A stretch of 64,000 nucleotides of DNA, from positions 4,340,001 to 4,404,000 of the forward strand of contig NZ_JACHMX010000001.1 in the NCBI RefSeq assembly GCF_014205155.1, given 5' to 3'. Source of the stretch: Amycolatopsis umgeniensis (GTDB taxonomy: Bacteria > Actinomycetota > Actinomycetes > Mycobacteriales > Pseudonocardiaceae). This document shows positions 16,175-24,446 of the stretch, one piece after another; position 1 is the stretch's first letter, and the number at the start of each line of letters is the position of its first letter. The notes under the pieces are model-generated. The model saw only the letters and a program-made list of their open reading frames with translations, was not told the origin of the DNA and made no database searches. The position numbers were made by a program, and so were the translations under genes.

Positions 16175-17617
16175 GTGCGGAGAGCAGCGCGAACCTGTGA
16201 GGCGTGCGGCGCACGGCTAGCTCGCGACCGCGTAAGCAACCACTGCGGCATCTGCACTCGTCGGCTGGTCTCGCACGAAGCGCAGCCACAACCCGCCGCG
16301 TTCTGGGAAGCGGACAGCATCCGCACAGCCCTCAAGGCGCGTCATTTCGGCTGGCTCTTTGCGGCCTACCGCCAAGTGCGCAACCCCCATGTCTCGCAAG
16401 CTGCGCTCGGCATGTGGGTCGGCCTCACGCAAGGGCAAGTAAGCCGTCTCGAGGCTGACGACGCTCGGCGTCCGAGCGACCTGGACAAGCTCGAGCGCTG
16501 GGCATTGGCTCTGCATGTGCCACGCTCGCTGCTCTGGTTCAGCGTTTCCCATACGCCCGAAGAATCGGCCGAATCGGCCGCCGCGGTTAGCCTCGATGAC
16601 GTGCAACGGCGACAGTTCTTCAAGACCGCAAGCGTAGGCGTCACAGCGATTGGCGCGTCCCTGCTCGGCTCGCCCCCGGTGGCCGCGTCCGGATCGGTGA
16701 AGCCGAGAAGCACCGACGCCGAGATCGTCCGTCACATGACGGAGACGTTCCGCCAGCTCGACAACCGGTTCGGTGGCGGCCACAGCCGCGGAACGACCAC
16801 GATCACCAGCTATTTGACCTCGAGCGTGACGCCGATGTTGAACGACACCAGCAGGACTACAGCCGCTCGAGCCGAATTGTCCGCCGCCGCGGCTGAGCTA
16901 CACCAGGTCGCAGGATGGAGCGCCTACGACGTCGGCAACGCAGCGGACGGGCAACGGCATTTGCGCGAAGCGTTGAAGCTGTCGCAGGACGCCGGCGACG
17001 ACGCGCTCGAGGCCGAGATGCTCGCCGCCATGTCGCACCACGCGGCGTTCACCCGATCCCGCGACGTCGCGGTCGACATGGCGCTCGCGTCCAGGCAAAC
17101 GGCGAGGCGTTCCGGTCTGGTCGCGCTGCAAGCCGAGGCAGCCGTGTTGGAGGCGCACGGCCAGGCGCTCAAGGGCAACACCGGGGCGTGCTTCGCGGCG
17201 CTCGGTCAGGCTGAACGGGCTTTCGAGCGGTTCGTGCCGGGCTCCGGGCCTGCTTGGCTGAGTTACTTCGACAACGCCTACTTGTCGGCCAAGTTCGCTC
17301 ATACCTTCCGCGACCTCGGCCACCCTGCGGACGCCGAGCAGTTCGCCCGTCGGTCGCTCGGCATGAGCGAAGGGTACGAACGAGGTCGGTTGTTCAACAC
17401 TGCCCTTCTCTCGTCGATCCTCGCTGATCAAGGCCGTGTGGACGAGGCGTGCGCCGAGGCGGAGAAGGCGGTGCAGATGAGCAAGACCGTTCGGTCGATC
17501 AGGGGCGGCGCCTACCTCGCAGACGTCGGCCTGCGCCTTGCCCCCTACCGCGCCGACCACCGGGTGCGCTCGGTCTACGTACAGATGAAAGCCGTTGGCG
17601 TCCCTACGCCGGCGTAG
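16175..17617 (+). CDS. XRE-family regulator with N-terminal zinc ribbon and TPR-like C-terminal domain
   Basis: I chose GTG 16,175 behind a GAGGGG site; the longer upstream frame has no coding character. The 480-aa protein begins with a CEACG...CGIC zinc-ribbon-like stretch, then a helix-turn-helix domain around residues 65-125 (QAALGMWVGLTQGQVSRLE), and a long alpha-helical region of TPR-like repeats (AGWSAYDVGNAADGQRHLRE and similar). This build is common in regulators of Streptomyces and its relatives. It diverges from the cargo operon and probably represses or activates it through the inverted repeat at 16,080-16,116. Confidence 0.85.
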   Translation: MRRAARTCEACGARLARDRVSNHCGICTRRLVSHEAQPQPAAFWEADSIRTALKARHFGWLFAAYRQVRNPHVSQAALGMWVGLTQGQVSRLEADDARRPSDLDKLERWALALHVPRSLLWFSVSHTPEESAESAAAVSLDDVQRRQFFKTASVGVTAIGASLLGSPPVAASGSVKPRSTDAEIVRHMTETFRQLDNRFGGGHSRGTTTITSYLTSSVTPMLNDTSRTTAARAELSAAAAELHQVAGWSAYDVGNAADGQRHLREALKLSQDAGDDALEAEMLAAMSHHAAFTRSRDVAVDMALASRQTARRSGLVALQAEAAVLEAHGQALKGNTGACFAALGQAERAFERFVPGSGPAWLSYFDNAYLSAKFAHTFRDLGHPADAEQFARRSLGMSEGYERGRLFNTALLSSILADQGRVDEACAEAEKAVQMSKTVRSIRGGAYLADVGLRLAPYRADHRVRSVYVQMKAVGVPTPA

Positions 17618-17620
17618 GGC

Positions 17621-18178
17621 TCAGCGGTAGAAGGCGAGGATGTGCAGTAGCGCGACCTGCGATGCTGCACCGACAATCTCGCCCTTCAAGATCCGTTCTC
17701 GGACCGTGTCGAGGGGAATCCAAGCGACCCGCTCGGCCTCGTTGATATCCGCGGGCTCGCCGATGTACTCGGACCGTCGAGCCACGTACAGCCGGTTCTC
17801 GGCGTCCGCGCTGCCGACGATGGGTTGCAGCAATCCGAGCGGCTCGACGTCGAGCGGGCGCCAGCCGGTCTCTTCCTCGACCTCGCGCGCGGCGGTCACC
17901 GCGGGATCTTCGTCCGGATTGACGTAACCGCCGGGCAGCTCCCACACCCACCGGTCGATGATGAAGCGGTGCCGCCACAGCATGAGCACGCGGTCTTGAT
18001 CGTCGAGAACGGCCATCATCGCGGCCGGGCGGATGCGAAACACCCACTGCTCGAACTTCACGCCGTCGGGCAGCTCGACCGAGGCGATGCTCACGCGGTC
18101 ACGGCGCGTGTCGTCGACAAGCCGTTCGCCGTGGATCTTCCAGCGCGTCAGCTCTTGCCCGTTGGGTTCCGTAGCCAC
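17621..18178 (-). CDS. Nudix hydrolase, ADP-ribose pyrophosphatase-like
   Basis: A 185-aa enzyme with the Nudix box starting GGYVNPDEDPA and ending REVEEETGW (residues about 95-118) and the extended ADPRibase-type N-terminal half (RVSIASVELPDGVKFEQWVF). Members hydrolyse ADP-ribose or similar nucleoside diphosphate sugars. It converges on the XRE regulator with a 3-bp gap. This is the second Nudix gene within the prophage accessory block. Whether it belongs with the cargo or is an independent passenger is not clear. Confidence 0.85.
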   Translation of the reverse strand: MATEPNGQELTRWKIHGERLVDDTRRDRVSIASVELPDGVKFEQWVFRIRPAAMMAVLDDQDRVLMLWRHRFIIDRWVWELPGGYVNPDEDPAVTAAREVEEETGWRPLDVEPLGLLQPIVGSADAENRLYVARRSEYIGEPADINEAERVAWIPLDTVRERILKGEIVGAASQVALLHILAFYR

Positions 18179-18189
18179 GTGGGTAGATG

Positions 18190-18357
18190 CTACGGCCGAC
18201 CTTCGGCACCGCAGTGTGAGCTAGCTGACCGAGTCGGGTTCAGGAGGACGGCGAGCCGGTCGCGTTGCTCGGAGCTAAGCGGAGGCGCCTCGGCGACAAG
18301 CCGGTCGATGTGCTCGTCGACCTCGGCGCGCTCCGCCGTCTGCGTGCTGCTCGTCAT
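18190..18357 (-). CDS. Small protein next to the integrase
   Basis: A 55-codon ORF starting at ATG 18,357, encoding MTSSTQTAERAEVDEHID, then a helical segment (LVAEAPPLSSEQRDRLAVLL). The compact acidic-helix pattern with EQRDRL is often seen in short proteins adjacent to integrases of actinobacterial integrative elements. The ribosome site is weak. A recombination accessory role is inference. Confidence 0.5.
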   Translation of the reverse strand: MTSSTQTAERAEVDEHIDRLVAEAPPLSSEQRDRLAVLLNPTRSASSHCGAEGRP

Positions 18358-18381
18358 ACGTCGACGATCACACGCGAGGTG

Positions 18382-19908
18382 TCACGCCGCGGCGCGCTCT
18401 TTCCATTCGGTCCGCACCGTCTCGGGCGAGAAGTACAAGCCTTTCGCGTGACGACCAGGCGGGCTCTTGAGCACGGTCACGGAGACCATCGTGTCGAGGA
18501 TGGCTCGGCGCCGACCGATGCTGAGTCCGTCGGACCGGTCCGGCTTGGTGCCGAACCAGACATCCGCGACGTTCGGTGCGCCCGCGACCCCCGCGAGCGG
18601 GTCCACCTGCGCAGCGACGATGATGTCGCGCTCGATTGCCTCGAGTCGTTCGCGCGACTTGCGCGTGCCGGTGCGCAATTGCGCCGCGGTAATCGTGCCC
18701 TCGGCGAACATCGCCGAAAGCTCGTCGAGTCGCTGACGCAGCACGTTCGCCTCGTTGTGCATTGCCACCGTATCGATCTCCTGTGCTCGATCGCTCGCGA
18801 CGAGTAGGTCGTGTGCATCCGGCTGTGAGAGTCGAGCAACGAGCAGCTTCTCGACGAAGTTGTCGAGCGACTCAGCGTGCCGGACGACGTGCCGAATCCC
18901 GTTCTTCGGGTGCGGGCTTCCGCACTTGTACCCGCGGTAGTCGGAGCGCGCTCCACGTCCGATCTTCATTCCTGGCCACTCACACACGCCGCAGATGTAA
19001 AGCCCGGTGCCGAGCCACTTCACGCGGTTGTTGCCAGCGTTGGTGAGCCGCTTGGGGTCCGTAAGCAGCGCACGGAGCGCGTACCAGGTGTCCTCGGGCA
19101 CGATGGGCGCCCAGACGGCTTTACCGACGATGTCACCGCGATAGACCGACAGACCGGCATTCCGGGGTCGTAGAAGCATGTCCCGATATCCAGGGGTGTC
19201 CCATTTGTTGCCTTGCGAAGTCAGAACGTCCCGCCTGTTCGCATCCATGACAAGGCCGCGAACGCTGCCGCCCGCGAGTACGGTCTCGGTGCCCGAGATG
19301 ATCTCGGCCGCTTCCTCATAGCGGACGGTCTCACCGTCCGACTCGAAGCCGAACGGCCGCAACCCGCCGTTGTACTGGCCGTTCATGGCGTTTTGGTGCA
19401 TGGCCGCACGGATGCGGTCCGCCTTGTGCTCGCTCTCGAAGCGGGCAACGGCGCCAAGCTGGCGCGCCACCATCCGCCCGGCAGGGGTCGACAGGTCGAG
19501 GTGTCCCGCCTTGACGGTGTACGTCATGCAGCCGACCGGCTCGCACACCGTGATGTAGTGCTCAAGTTCGACAGGGGATCGGTGAAGCCGGTCGGTGTGC
19601 CAAGCGGTCACGGCCGTACCGCGCTGCTGCGCGACGTCGTCAAGCATCTGGAGATAGTCCGGACGTTTCTTGCCCGAGTAGGCCGAGATGTCGTTGTCGA
19701 CGTAGACACCGGCGAGTCTCAGCCCAAGACGCTCGTACAAGTCGCATAGGTCGTTGAGCTGGCGCCCGACACCCAGGCCACCACCGATCCGGTCCATGGA
19801 GATTCGCGCGTACATGAAAGCCGCTTGGCCATCGCGCTTCGCCAGGGCAAACAGGCGGTCAAGCAGCGAGTCGGGCAAGGTCATCTTGAGGGGAAGCCGG
19901 AGAGCCAT
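18382..19908 (-). CDS. Large serine recombinase (phage integrase)
   Basis: A 508-aa recombinase. The N-terminal resolvase-like catalytic domain (residues about 29-175) contains the active-site serine in YARISMDR (Ser37) and the LDRLHRSP-type stretch (AWHTDRLHRS), followed by a recombinase domain and a zinc beta-ribbon (CGVCEWPG...YKCG) and a helical C-terminal tail. It integrates the phage by attP/attB recombination. The gene reads away from the attachment site, which lies within about 25 bp of its start. The alternative start at residue 9 is also plausible. Confidence 0.92.
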   Translation of the reverse strand: MALRLPLKMTLPDSLLDRLFALAKRDGQAAFMYARISMDRIGGGLGVGRQLNDLCDLYERLGLRLAGVYVDNDISAYSGKKRPDYLQMLDDVAQQRGTAVTAWHTDRLHRSPVELEHYITVCEPVGCMTYTVKAGHLDLSTPAGRMVARQLGAVARFESEHKADRIRAAMHQNAMNGQYNGGLRPFGFESDGETVRYEEAAEIISGTETVLAGGSVRGLVMDANRRDVLTSQGNKWDTPGYRDMLLRPRNAGLSVYRGDIVGKAVWAPIVPEDTWYALRALLTDPKRLTNAGNNRVKWLGTGLYICGVCEWPGMKIGRGARSDYRGYKCGSPHPKNGIRHVVRHAESLDNFVEKLLVARLSQPDAHDLLVASDRAQEIDTVAMHNEANVLRQRLDELSAMFAEGTITAAQLRTGTRKSRERLEAIERDIIVAAQVDPLAGVAGAPNVADVWFGTKPDRSDGLSIGRRRAILDTMVSVTVLKSPPGRHAKGLYFSPETVRTEWKERAAA

Positions 19909-19935
19909 GTGCCCAGGTATGTCATCAAAGTGGCA
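19909..19935. other. Prophage attachment site region (right junction)
   Basis: Prophage sequence (integrase 5' end at 19,908) passes within about 25 bp into sequence encoding GTGKPAPDVYL, the C-terminal half of a HAD phosphatase. The junction must lie in this short stretch. Large serine integrases use a 2-bp core, so the exact crossover cannot be read from one end. The left junction and the other half of the HAD gene lie outside the window. Confidence 0.7.
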
Positions 19936-20165
19936 CCGGGAAGCCGGCGCCCGACGTCTATCTGAAGGCGGCCGAACTGCTGGGCGTGGAGCCCAAGAAC
20001 TGCGCGGCCGTGGAGGACACGACCAACGGGCTTCGCGCCGCGCTGGCCGCGGGGATGACGGTGTACGCGGTGCCGAATCCGCACTTCCCGCCGGATCCGG
20101 CCGTACTGGCGCAGACGACGGTTGTCGCGACGATCACGGACCTGCCGGCGGCGCTGGAGAGCTGA
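19929..20165 (+). pseudogene. 3' fragment of a HAD-family phosphatase interrupted by the prophage
   Basis: The frame 19,929-20,165 encodes GKPAPDVYLKAAELLGV and CAAVEDTTNGLRAALAAGM, the motif III lysine and motif IV acidic residues of HAD hydrolases of the beta-phosphoglucomutase type, then VYAVPNPHFPPDPAVLAQTT to a TGA. The N-terminal half with the nucleophile Asp is missing; it should lie beyond the other end of the prophage. Excision of the phage would restore the gene. Confidence 0.85.
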
Positions 20166-20174
20166 GCGCCCTCA

Positions 20175-22052
20175 TCAAGGCTTGGCGAGACCTCCAGATT
20201 CGAGGGCTCGCATGACCAAGCGAGCCGCATTGCGCGCGGCCAAGGCCTGCCGGGCCTCCTTGTCGTGCGACTTTCGCTCCGCGTAATCACAGACACTCTT
20301 CGCAACGATCCAGTCCGTGTTCGCCCGACCGGCGGCGGAGTGCACTCCCGCGCCTTCCATTTCACCGCCGATCGACTCGGGAAATTTTTCGAGGAGCGCT
20401 CTTTTGAAATGCGAATTGTCGATCAACTTCTCCCCGGACAGCATTTCTCCTGCATTGATCTTGAAATCCAGATCATCGACATAAACATCCCTGAATCGCC
20501 CCAGCAGGCGGGGAGAGCATTCCGCGCTCGGCCCACGAGGAGTCACGACGAGATCGCCGCCGGAGTCAGAGCCCAATCGTTGAGGCTCGTAAGAAGTAAG
20601 CTTCTCCGACAAAAGCACCTCACCGATAGCCTGTTGCCGCTCGTCCATGCCGAATGCCACGCCAACGCCGATGACAGAGCTCGGTTTCAAGTCCCGGATC
20701 GCATCCGTGACCGTCAGTGACGAACCGCCTTGTCCTCCTGATCCCATACTGCATCGAACGTGAGCTACGACAGCACCGGAAATCGGCCCGTAGATCGAAT
20801 AGGTATTGACCGCCCCGAATTGAGACCTTCCAGAGTGCCCGGCGTCCCGAAATGCTGCACGCAACGCTTTTGTTTCCGCCTCGTTGACGGTAACCAGGAG
20901 TACGTCTGCTCCATCCATGCCGATCCTCCCCCTGCTCTCTTCTAGAATATGCCCGAGAACCGGATCCCGCTTGGCGAGCCGCTCCGCAATCCATGCCAAG
21001 TGATTCTGAACATGTTCGATAATATCCTCTGGATCAGCTTCCGGTTCAAAGAAATTCGGCCTCCCAGAACCGCGGGTGACTTCCCTGACTTTCATCAGCA
21101 TTCGCCGCCGAATTTGATGTTGACCATGGAATTCAACTTCGTCTTCAGCCGCGGCCGGGTGTCGTTCGAATTCTGTAAGGTAAAGTCCCGTGAGCAGCCA
21201 GCGCACAGTACTTGCGAGCAATTGAGCTTCACTCGACGTTCTGCACTGGACGTACTTCACCCAAAAGTCGGCACCCAGCTGCACCACATCGAATGCCTTG
21301 CTCATATTGCAGGCCGCAGCAAGTTCTCCCAAAATATGGATATCATGATTGGGAAAGTCGACAGACAAGTCATCAAAGTCGACCAATTCTGGTATGCCGG
21401 TCGCGATGTCGCCACCGCCATGCCTTTGATTGTCAGCCGTGAATCCTCGACTGATCTGACGCCGCACCGCGTACTCTACATGAGGGTTTTCTCCGAGATC
21501 GCCAAGAAAACCCTTGAAGTAGCTATATGTGATTGCCTGGGTTTCTCGCCTGAGTATCGCTTCTTGCACAGGTTCGCGCGCCGCATGTATTGCAGGCATG
21601 AATCTCCGGTCATAGTTGTGAACCGGGATGGTCGCAGCCCACGAATTCATCGACTGAAGTAACGGTGCCGTGCTCCCACCGGCCTTCGACCATGTCGGAA
21701 CCAACCATTCCAATCGGTCGCCAGCCTGCGTATAGTAATTCAGATAGCGATCCCTGTCATGAAGATACGCGATCGCGCGTGACCTCTTGAATTCCGCCAG
21801 GGTAGCGTCTCGACTTACGGTCTGCATTTCCCCACAGCGAAGGAGCAATTCGAAGTCTTCCCGGGTGCGACCACCTAATCGATGGTTTTCCCAGATCGCG
21901 GACAGCCCGCAATAGAGCTCGGACTGCGTGAAGAAGGTTAATAATCGAGTGGCTCTGATCAAATCTTGCTCATGCGGAAACCGACCAGCGGCCTCGTTCA
22001 GCTCACGGTCCAGGTAATGAAGGTAGACGGCGTCAGATCGCCGGTGACTCAT
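20175..22052 (-). CDS. Unknown N-terminal domain fused to nucleoside phosphorylase (PNP) domain
   Basis: A 625-aa protein. Residues about 379-615 form a PNP/MTA-SAH nucleosidase-type domain: DVLLVTVNEAETKALRAAF, then SGEKLIDN, GGEMEG (Glu566 as the substrate ribose-binding glutamate) and SVCDYAERK, whose Asp589 matches the catalytic aspartate. Residues 1-378 are helical and unlike any family I recognise. Fusion of a PNP domain to an unrelated sensor-sized domain is a known pattern of bacterial immune effectors. The gene is AT-richer than the surrounding chromosome and its start overlaps the upstream gene by 20 bp. Confidence 0.75.
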   Translation of the reverse strand: MSHRRSDAVYLHYLDRELNEAAGRFPHEQDLIRATRLLTFFTQSELYCGLSAIWENHRLGGRTREDFELLLRCGEMQTVSRDATLAEFKRSRAIAYLHDRDRYLNYYTQAGDRLEWLVPTWSKAGGSTAPLLQSMNSWAATIPVHNYDRRFMPAIHAAREPVQEAILRRETQAITYSYFKGFLGDLGENPHVEYAVRRQISRGFTADNQRHGGGDIATGIPELVDFDDLSVDFPNHDIHILGELAAACNMSKAFDVVQLGADFWVKYVQCRTSSEAQLLASTVRWLLTGLYLTEFERHPAAAEDEVEFHGQHQIRRRMLMKVREVTRGSGRPNFFEPEADPEDIIEHVQNHLAWIAERLAKRDPVLGHILEESRGRIGMDGADVLLVTVNEAETKALRAAFRDAGHSGRSQFGAVNTYSIYGPISGAVVAHVRCSMGSGGQGGSSLTVTDAIRDLKPSSVIGVGVAFGMDERQQAIGEVLLSEKLTSYEPQRLGSDSGGDLVVTPRGPSAECSPRLLGRFRDVYVDDLDFKINAGEMLSGEKLIDNSHFKRALLEKFPESIGGEMEGAGVHSAAGRANTDWIVAKSVCDYAERKSHDKEARQALAARNAARLVMRALESGGLAKP

Positions 22053-22518
22053 GGAGCGAACCGTTCAACTGTTGGGTTCTTCCCATCGCGTTGACTATGG
22101 TTTCCAACGCACCACTCGTCAAACGACGAACCAGATCATCGCGACCGAGCCCAGTCCGGTCCAGAACCTCATTCTCGACGTCCAGGTCATCCGGTTTGGC
22201 TTCATGAATGTTCTTGGCGACGTTATCGATAGTGAAATATTTGACTGGCTTCATGGATTGCGTCGCTTGTGCGATCTCGATCAGAACACCGTCGGCCAGT
22301 GTGTCCCCAAAGATCCAGACCTCGTCGCAGGCCTGCAGAAGGCGACGGTTCCCGTCGCGGACTTCATCTCGATGAACTCTGTCTCCGAGGAAGTAGTCAA
22401 AAGCACGAAAAGGATTGAGAGGTACCGCACCCTGCTGAAACACAAATTCACAAACAGCGTCTCGACAGTAGAAATAATGCTTCGACTGCGCTGTGTAAAT
22501 TAATTTTTGACCACTCAC
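22033..22518 (-). CDS. Nucleoside 2-deoxyribosyltransferase-like protein
   Basis: A 161-aa protein beginning KLIYTAQSKHYFYCRDAV, with PLNPFRAFDYFLGD, DEVWIFG and DGVLIEI...PVKYF. This is the pattern of the deoxyribosyltransferase-like Rossmann fold proteins (DUF7768-like), which bind nucleosides or nucleotides. Enzymes of the fold exchange or hydrolyse the base-sugar bond. It overlaps the FAD gene by 4 bp upstream and the PNP gene by 20 bp downstream, so all three are probably translated together. Catalytic activity here is unproven. Confidence 0.7.
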   Translation of the reverse strand: MSGQKLIYTAQSKHYFYCRDAVCEFVFQQGAVPLNPFRAFDYFLGDRVHRDEVRDGNRRLLQACDEVWIFGDTLADGVLIEIAQATQSMKPVKYFTIDNVAKNIHEAKPDDLDVENEVLDRTGLGRDDLVRRLTSGALETIVNAMGRTQQLNGSLHESPAI

Positions 22519-23759
22519 GGTCTACTCCTTTGAGCATCGACAACCGCTTGACCTGCAACATGACCACTCAACAACGCGGCGGTCAGGCCACGGAAGGTAC
22601 CCGCGAGGTCACCGGCGACCCACAGCCCTCGAGCCGGAGTCTCCAACGTCTCGCCATACAGTGGATACAATCCGACACCTTCCACGGTAGGACCGACAAG
22701 TACGGCGTCTGTCAAGTCATGTTCGGGAAATTCTCGCATGAGCAGACACAGCCCTTCGGCCAGGCGCGCCGAGAGGTGGACTCCGAGTACACTTTCAAGT
22801 GTCTCCTGCTGCATACTCCCTTGATCATCGAGGAACGCCGAGAGCCGCTGCCTCACCGGAACCCGAAGTGTTTTCGCGGCCGCCAAAAGATGATCTTGTG
22901 CGGGTCCCACCTCAGGGGTGCCGAACATGCGCACGTTGAATCCAACATTCGACCAGCCCGTCGGCGGGCAATCTGCACGACCACAAGCAGTAGTCAACCC
23001 GTCGAACCTGGTATCGACTACTTTCCCCTGTCTGCAGCAGCAGAAAGTCCTCCATTCGACACGGCCGTCGTCGCTTCGCCAGATGAACTTCGGATCGAGT
23101 TGCCCGTGTGAATCGAGAAAGAATCGATCAGCGGGTTGCTCGATCCTGACACCGGCTTCGAATCTCAGATGCCTCATCATGGCGCCGGGGATCCACTTTT
23201 TGAGGGCTAGGGGACCGAGTCTCCCCGTCGCAATGATTACAAATCTCGATGAGATCTTCTCGCCGGAGTCGAGTTCCACCGTCCATGAGCCTCCCTCATC
23301 CACGATCCGGGTCACCCGGCACTGAACTCGCAATCTTACAGATGAGCTCGCAAGTTGCTCGACGAGTCGCTCGCGGTCCGAATAGGAAGACCCCAGCGAA
23401 AGATATCTTTTTTCACCGGCGAAAACTGTTTGCTCGTGTCCTACCTTTCCCCAAGCAGGCTCTGGCGCGACGATTCCTACTGTCGAAAGAATTCTCGACA
23501 GCCAAGAATACGAGAGCTCAAGAAAGTGAGAATTCAAAGACCACAACTTTGTCGCCGAGGGCCAAAAGGAGAACTTCCCGTCCGAGAACAGGCCAGCCCC
23601 GCCGACACCCTGAACAGCTTCGACCGGATCTTCGTGCCTACGCTGTCGAACGATACGTCCGGCTTCGACCACGAGCGGCATCATGCTCCGAGCGGCCGAT
23701 GCGGCCGCCAGTCCGGCTGGCCCTGCTCCGACAATGATCAGGTCCTCCATATGGCTCAA
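22515..23759 (-). CDS. FAD-dependent oxidoreductase (COG2509-like)
   Basis: A 414-aa flavoprotein. The N-terminal dinucleotide-binding motif is VGAGPAGLAAA (residues about 9-19), followed by the GGAGLFSDGKFSF motif seen in the uncharacterised FAD dehydrogenases of COG2509, and the C-terminal GLWVAGDLAGT motif that binds FAD. A TTG start at 23,759 has GGAGAAGGG six bases upstream; ATG 23,750 is the alternative. It is the first gene of a leftward three-gene operon. Its substrate is unknown. Confidence 0.75.
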   Translation of the reverse strand: MSHMEDLIIVGAGPAGLAAASAARSMMPLVVEAGRIVRQRRHEDPVEAVQGVGGAGLFSDGKFSFWPSATKLWSLNSHFLELSYSWLSRILSTVGIVAPEPAWGKVGHEQTVFAGEKRYLSLGSSYSDRERLVEQLASSSVRLRVQCRVTRIVDEGGSWTVELDSGEKISSRFVIIATGRLGPLALKKWIPGAMMRHLRFEAGVRIEQPADRFFLDSHGQLDPKFIWRSDDGRVEWRTFCCCRQGKVVDTRFDGLTTACGRADCPPTGWSNVGFNVRMFGTPEVGPAQDHLLAAAKTLRVPVRQRLSAFLDDQGSMQQETLESVLGVHLSARLAEGLCLLMREFPEHDLTDAVLVGPTVEGVGLYPLYGETLETPARGLWVAGDLAGTFRGLTAALLSGHVAGQAVVDAQRSRP

Positions 23760-23799
23760 TGGAAGCCCTTCTCCCCGGAGACTCTGCTATTTTTCCCGG

Positions 23800-24348
23800 A
23801 TGAAACAGCGGGGACTCATTGTCACCGGAACCAGGGGCGCAGGCAAGACCACGATCGTGGTTCTTCTTTCGGAGCGGCTCGAAATCTGCGTGCCCGTTCC
23901 GGCGGTCACCACCCGCCCCTCGCGGTCGGACGACCGCGCCGGAGCGTACGAATATGCCACTATGGCCAGGTTTGCGGAACTATCCAGTTCAGGCGCACTT
24001 TTCGTAGAGGCAAACTATTCTGGCTACGAATACGGAATTGAGCATGCCGAGGTCCGGGCGATTCTGGCGCGCCAGCAGATTCCGGTCATGACGATCACAC
24101 CAAAACTGGCCGTTCAGGTGGCTCATTCAAGGCAACATGGGACGTGGCTTCCGGTCTTCGTCGACTCCCCGGATGAACTCCTCGACAGACGACTCGCCGA
24201 TGATGGGCGACCCGCAACTCAGGAAGATCGGCTACAGCGGGTAGCCGATCGCGAGTTCAGACAACCGCCTTTGGTCCTGGTCGAGAACGCAGGTGCCATC
24301 GAGACGGCAGTCGACCAGATTGAAGAGTTGCTTCACAGCGAGCGCTGA
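23800..24348 (+). CDS. Guanylate kinase-like P-loop kinase
   Basis: I chose ATG 23,800; the longer upstream frame runs into the divergent FAD gene. The 182-aa product has a Walker A motif GTRGAGKTT (residues 9-17) and the GMP-binding pattern of guanylate kinases: VTTRPSRSDDRAG, then ALFVEANYSGYEYGI. The family phosphorylates GMP, or ribose 1,5-bisphosphate in the PhnN branch. The protein is slightly short for guanylate kinase, and the host needs its own gmk, so a specialised substrate is likely. It diverges from the FAD gene with only 40 bp between them, suggesting a shared control region. Confidence 0.75.
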   Translation: MKQRGLIVTGTRGAGKTTIVVLLSERLEICVPVPAVTTRPSRSDDRAGAYEYATMARFAELSSSGALFVEANYSGYEYGIEHAEVRAILARQQIPVMTITPKLAVQVAHSRQHGTWLPVFVDSPDELLDRRLADDGRPATQEDRLQRVADREFRQPPLVLVENAGAIETAVDQIEELLHSER

Positions 24349-24360
24349 GCAGAGCTTGAG

Positions 24361-24428
24361 GGAGCCTTCCTCGCGTAAACGCAACGAAGGCTCCTTTCGC
24401 CACATGCGATGCAGCGAAAGGAGCCTTC
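24361..24428. terminator. Overlapping hairpins, bidirectional terminator
   Basis: GGAGCCTTC (24,361-24,369) pairs with GAAGGCTCC (24,386-24,394), and GAAGGCTCCTTTCGC (24,386-24,400) pairs perfectly with 24,414-24,428. The two alternative hairpins lie between two convergent genes, the kinase and ino1, and would terminate both. Confidence 0.75.
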
Positions 24429-24446
24429 ATAGCTCGCTACAAGAGG

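Noticed and set aside
20919..22052. Reading the N-terminal part of the PNP protein as a known CBASS or NLR-type sensor
   Set aside because: No P-loop, TIR, SAVED or other sensor motif is visible, so no family is claimed.
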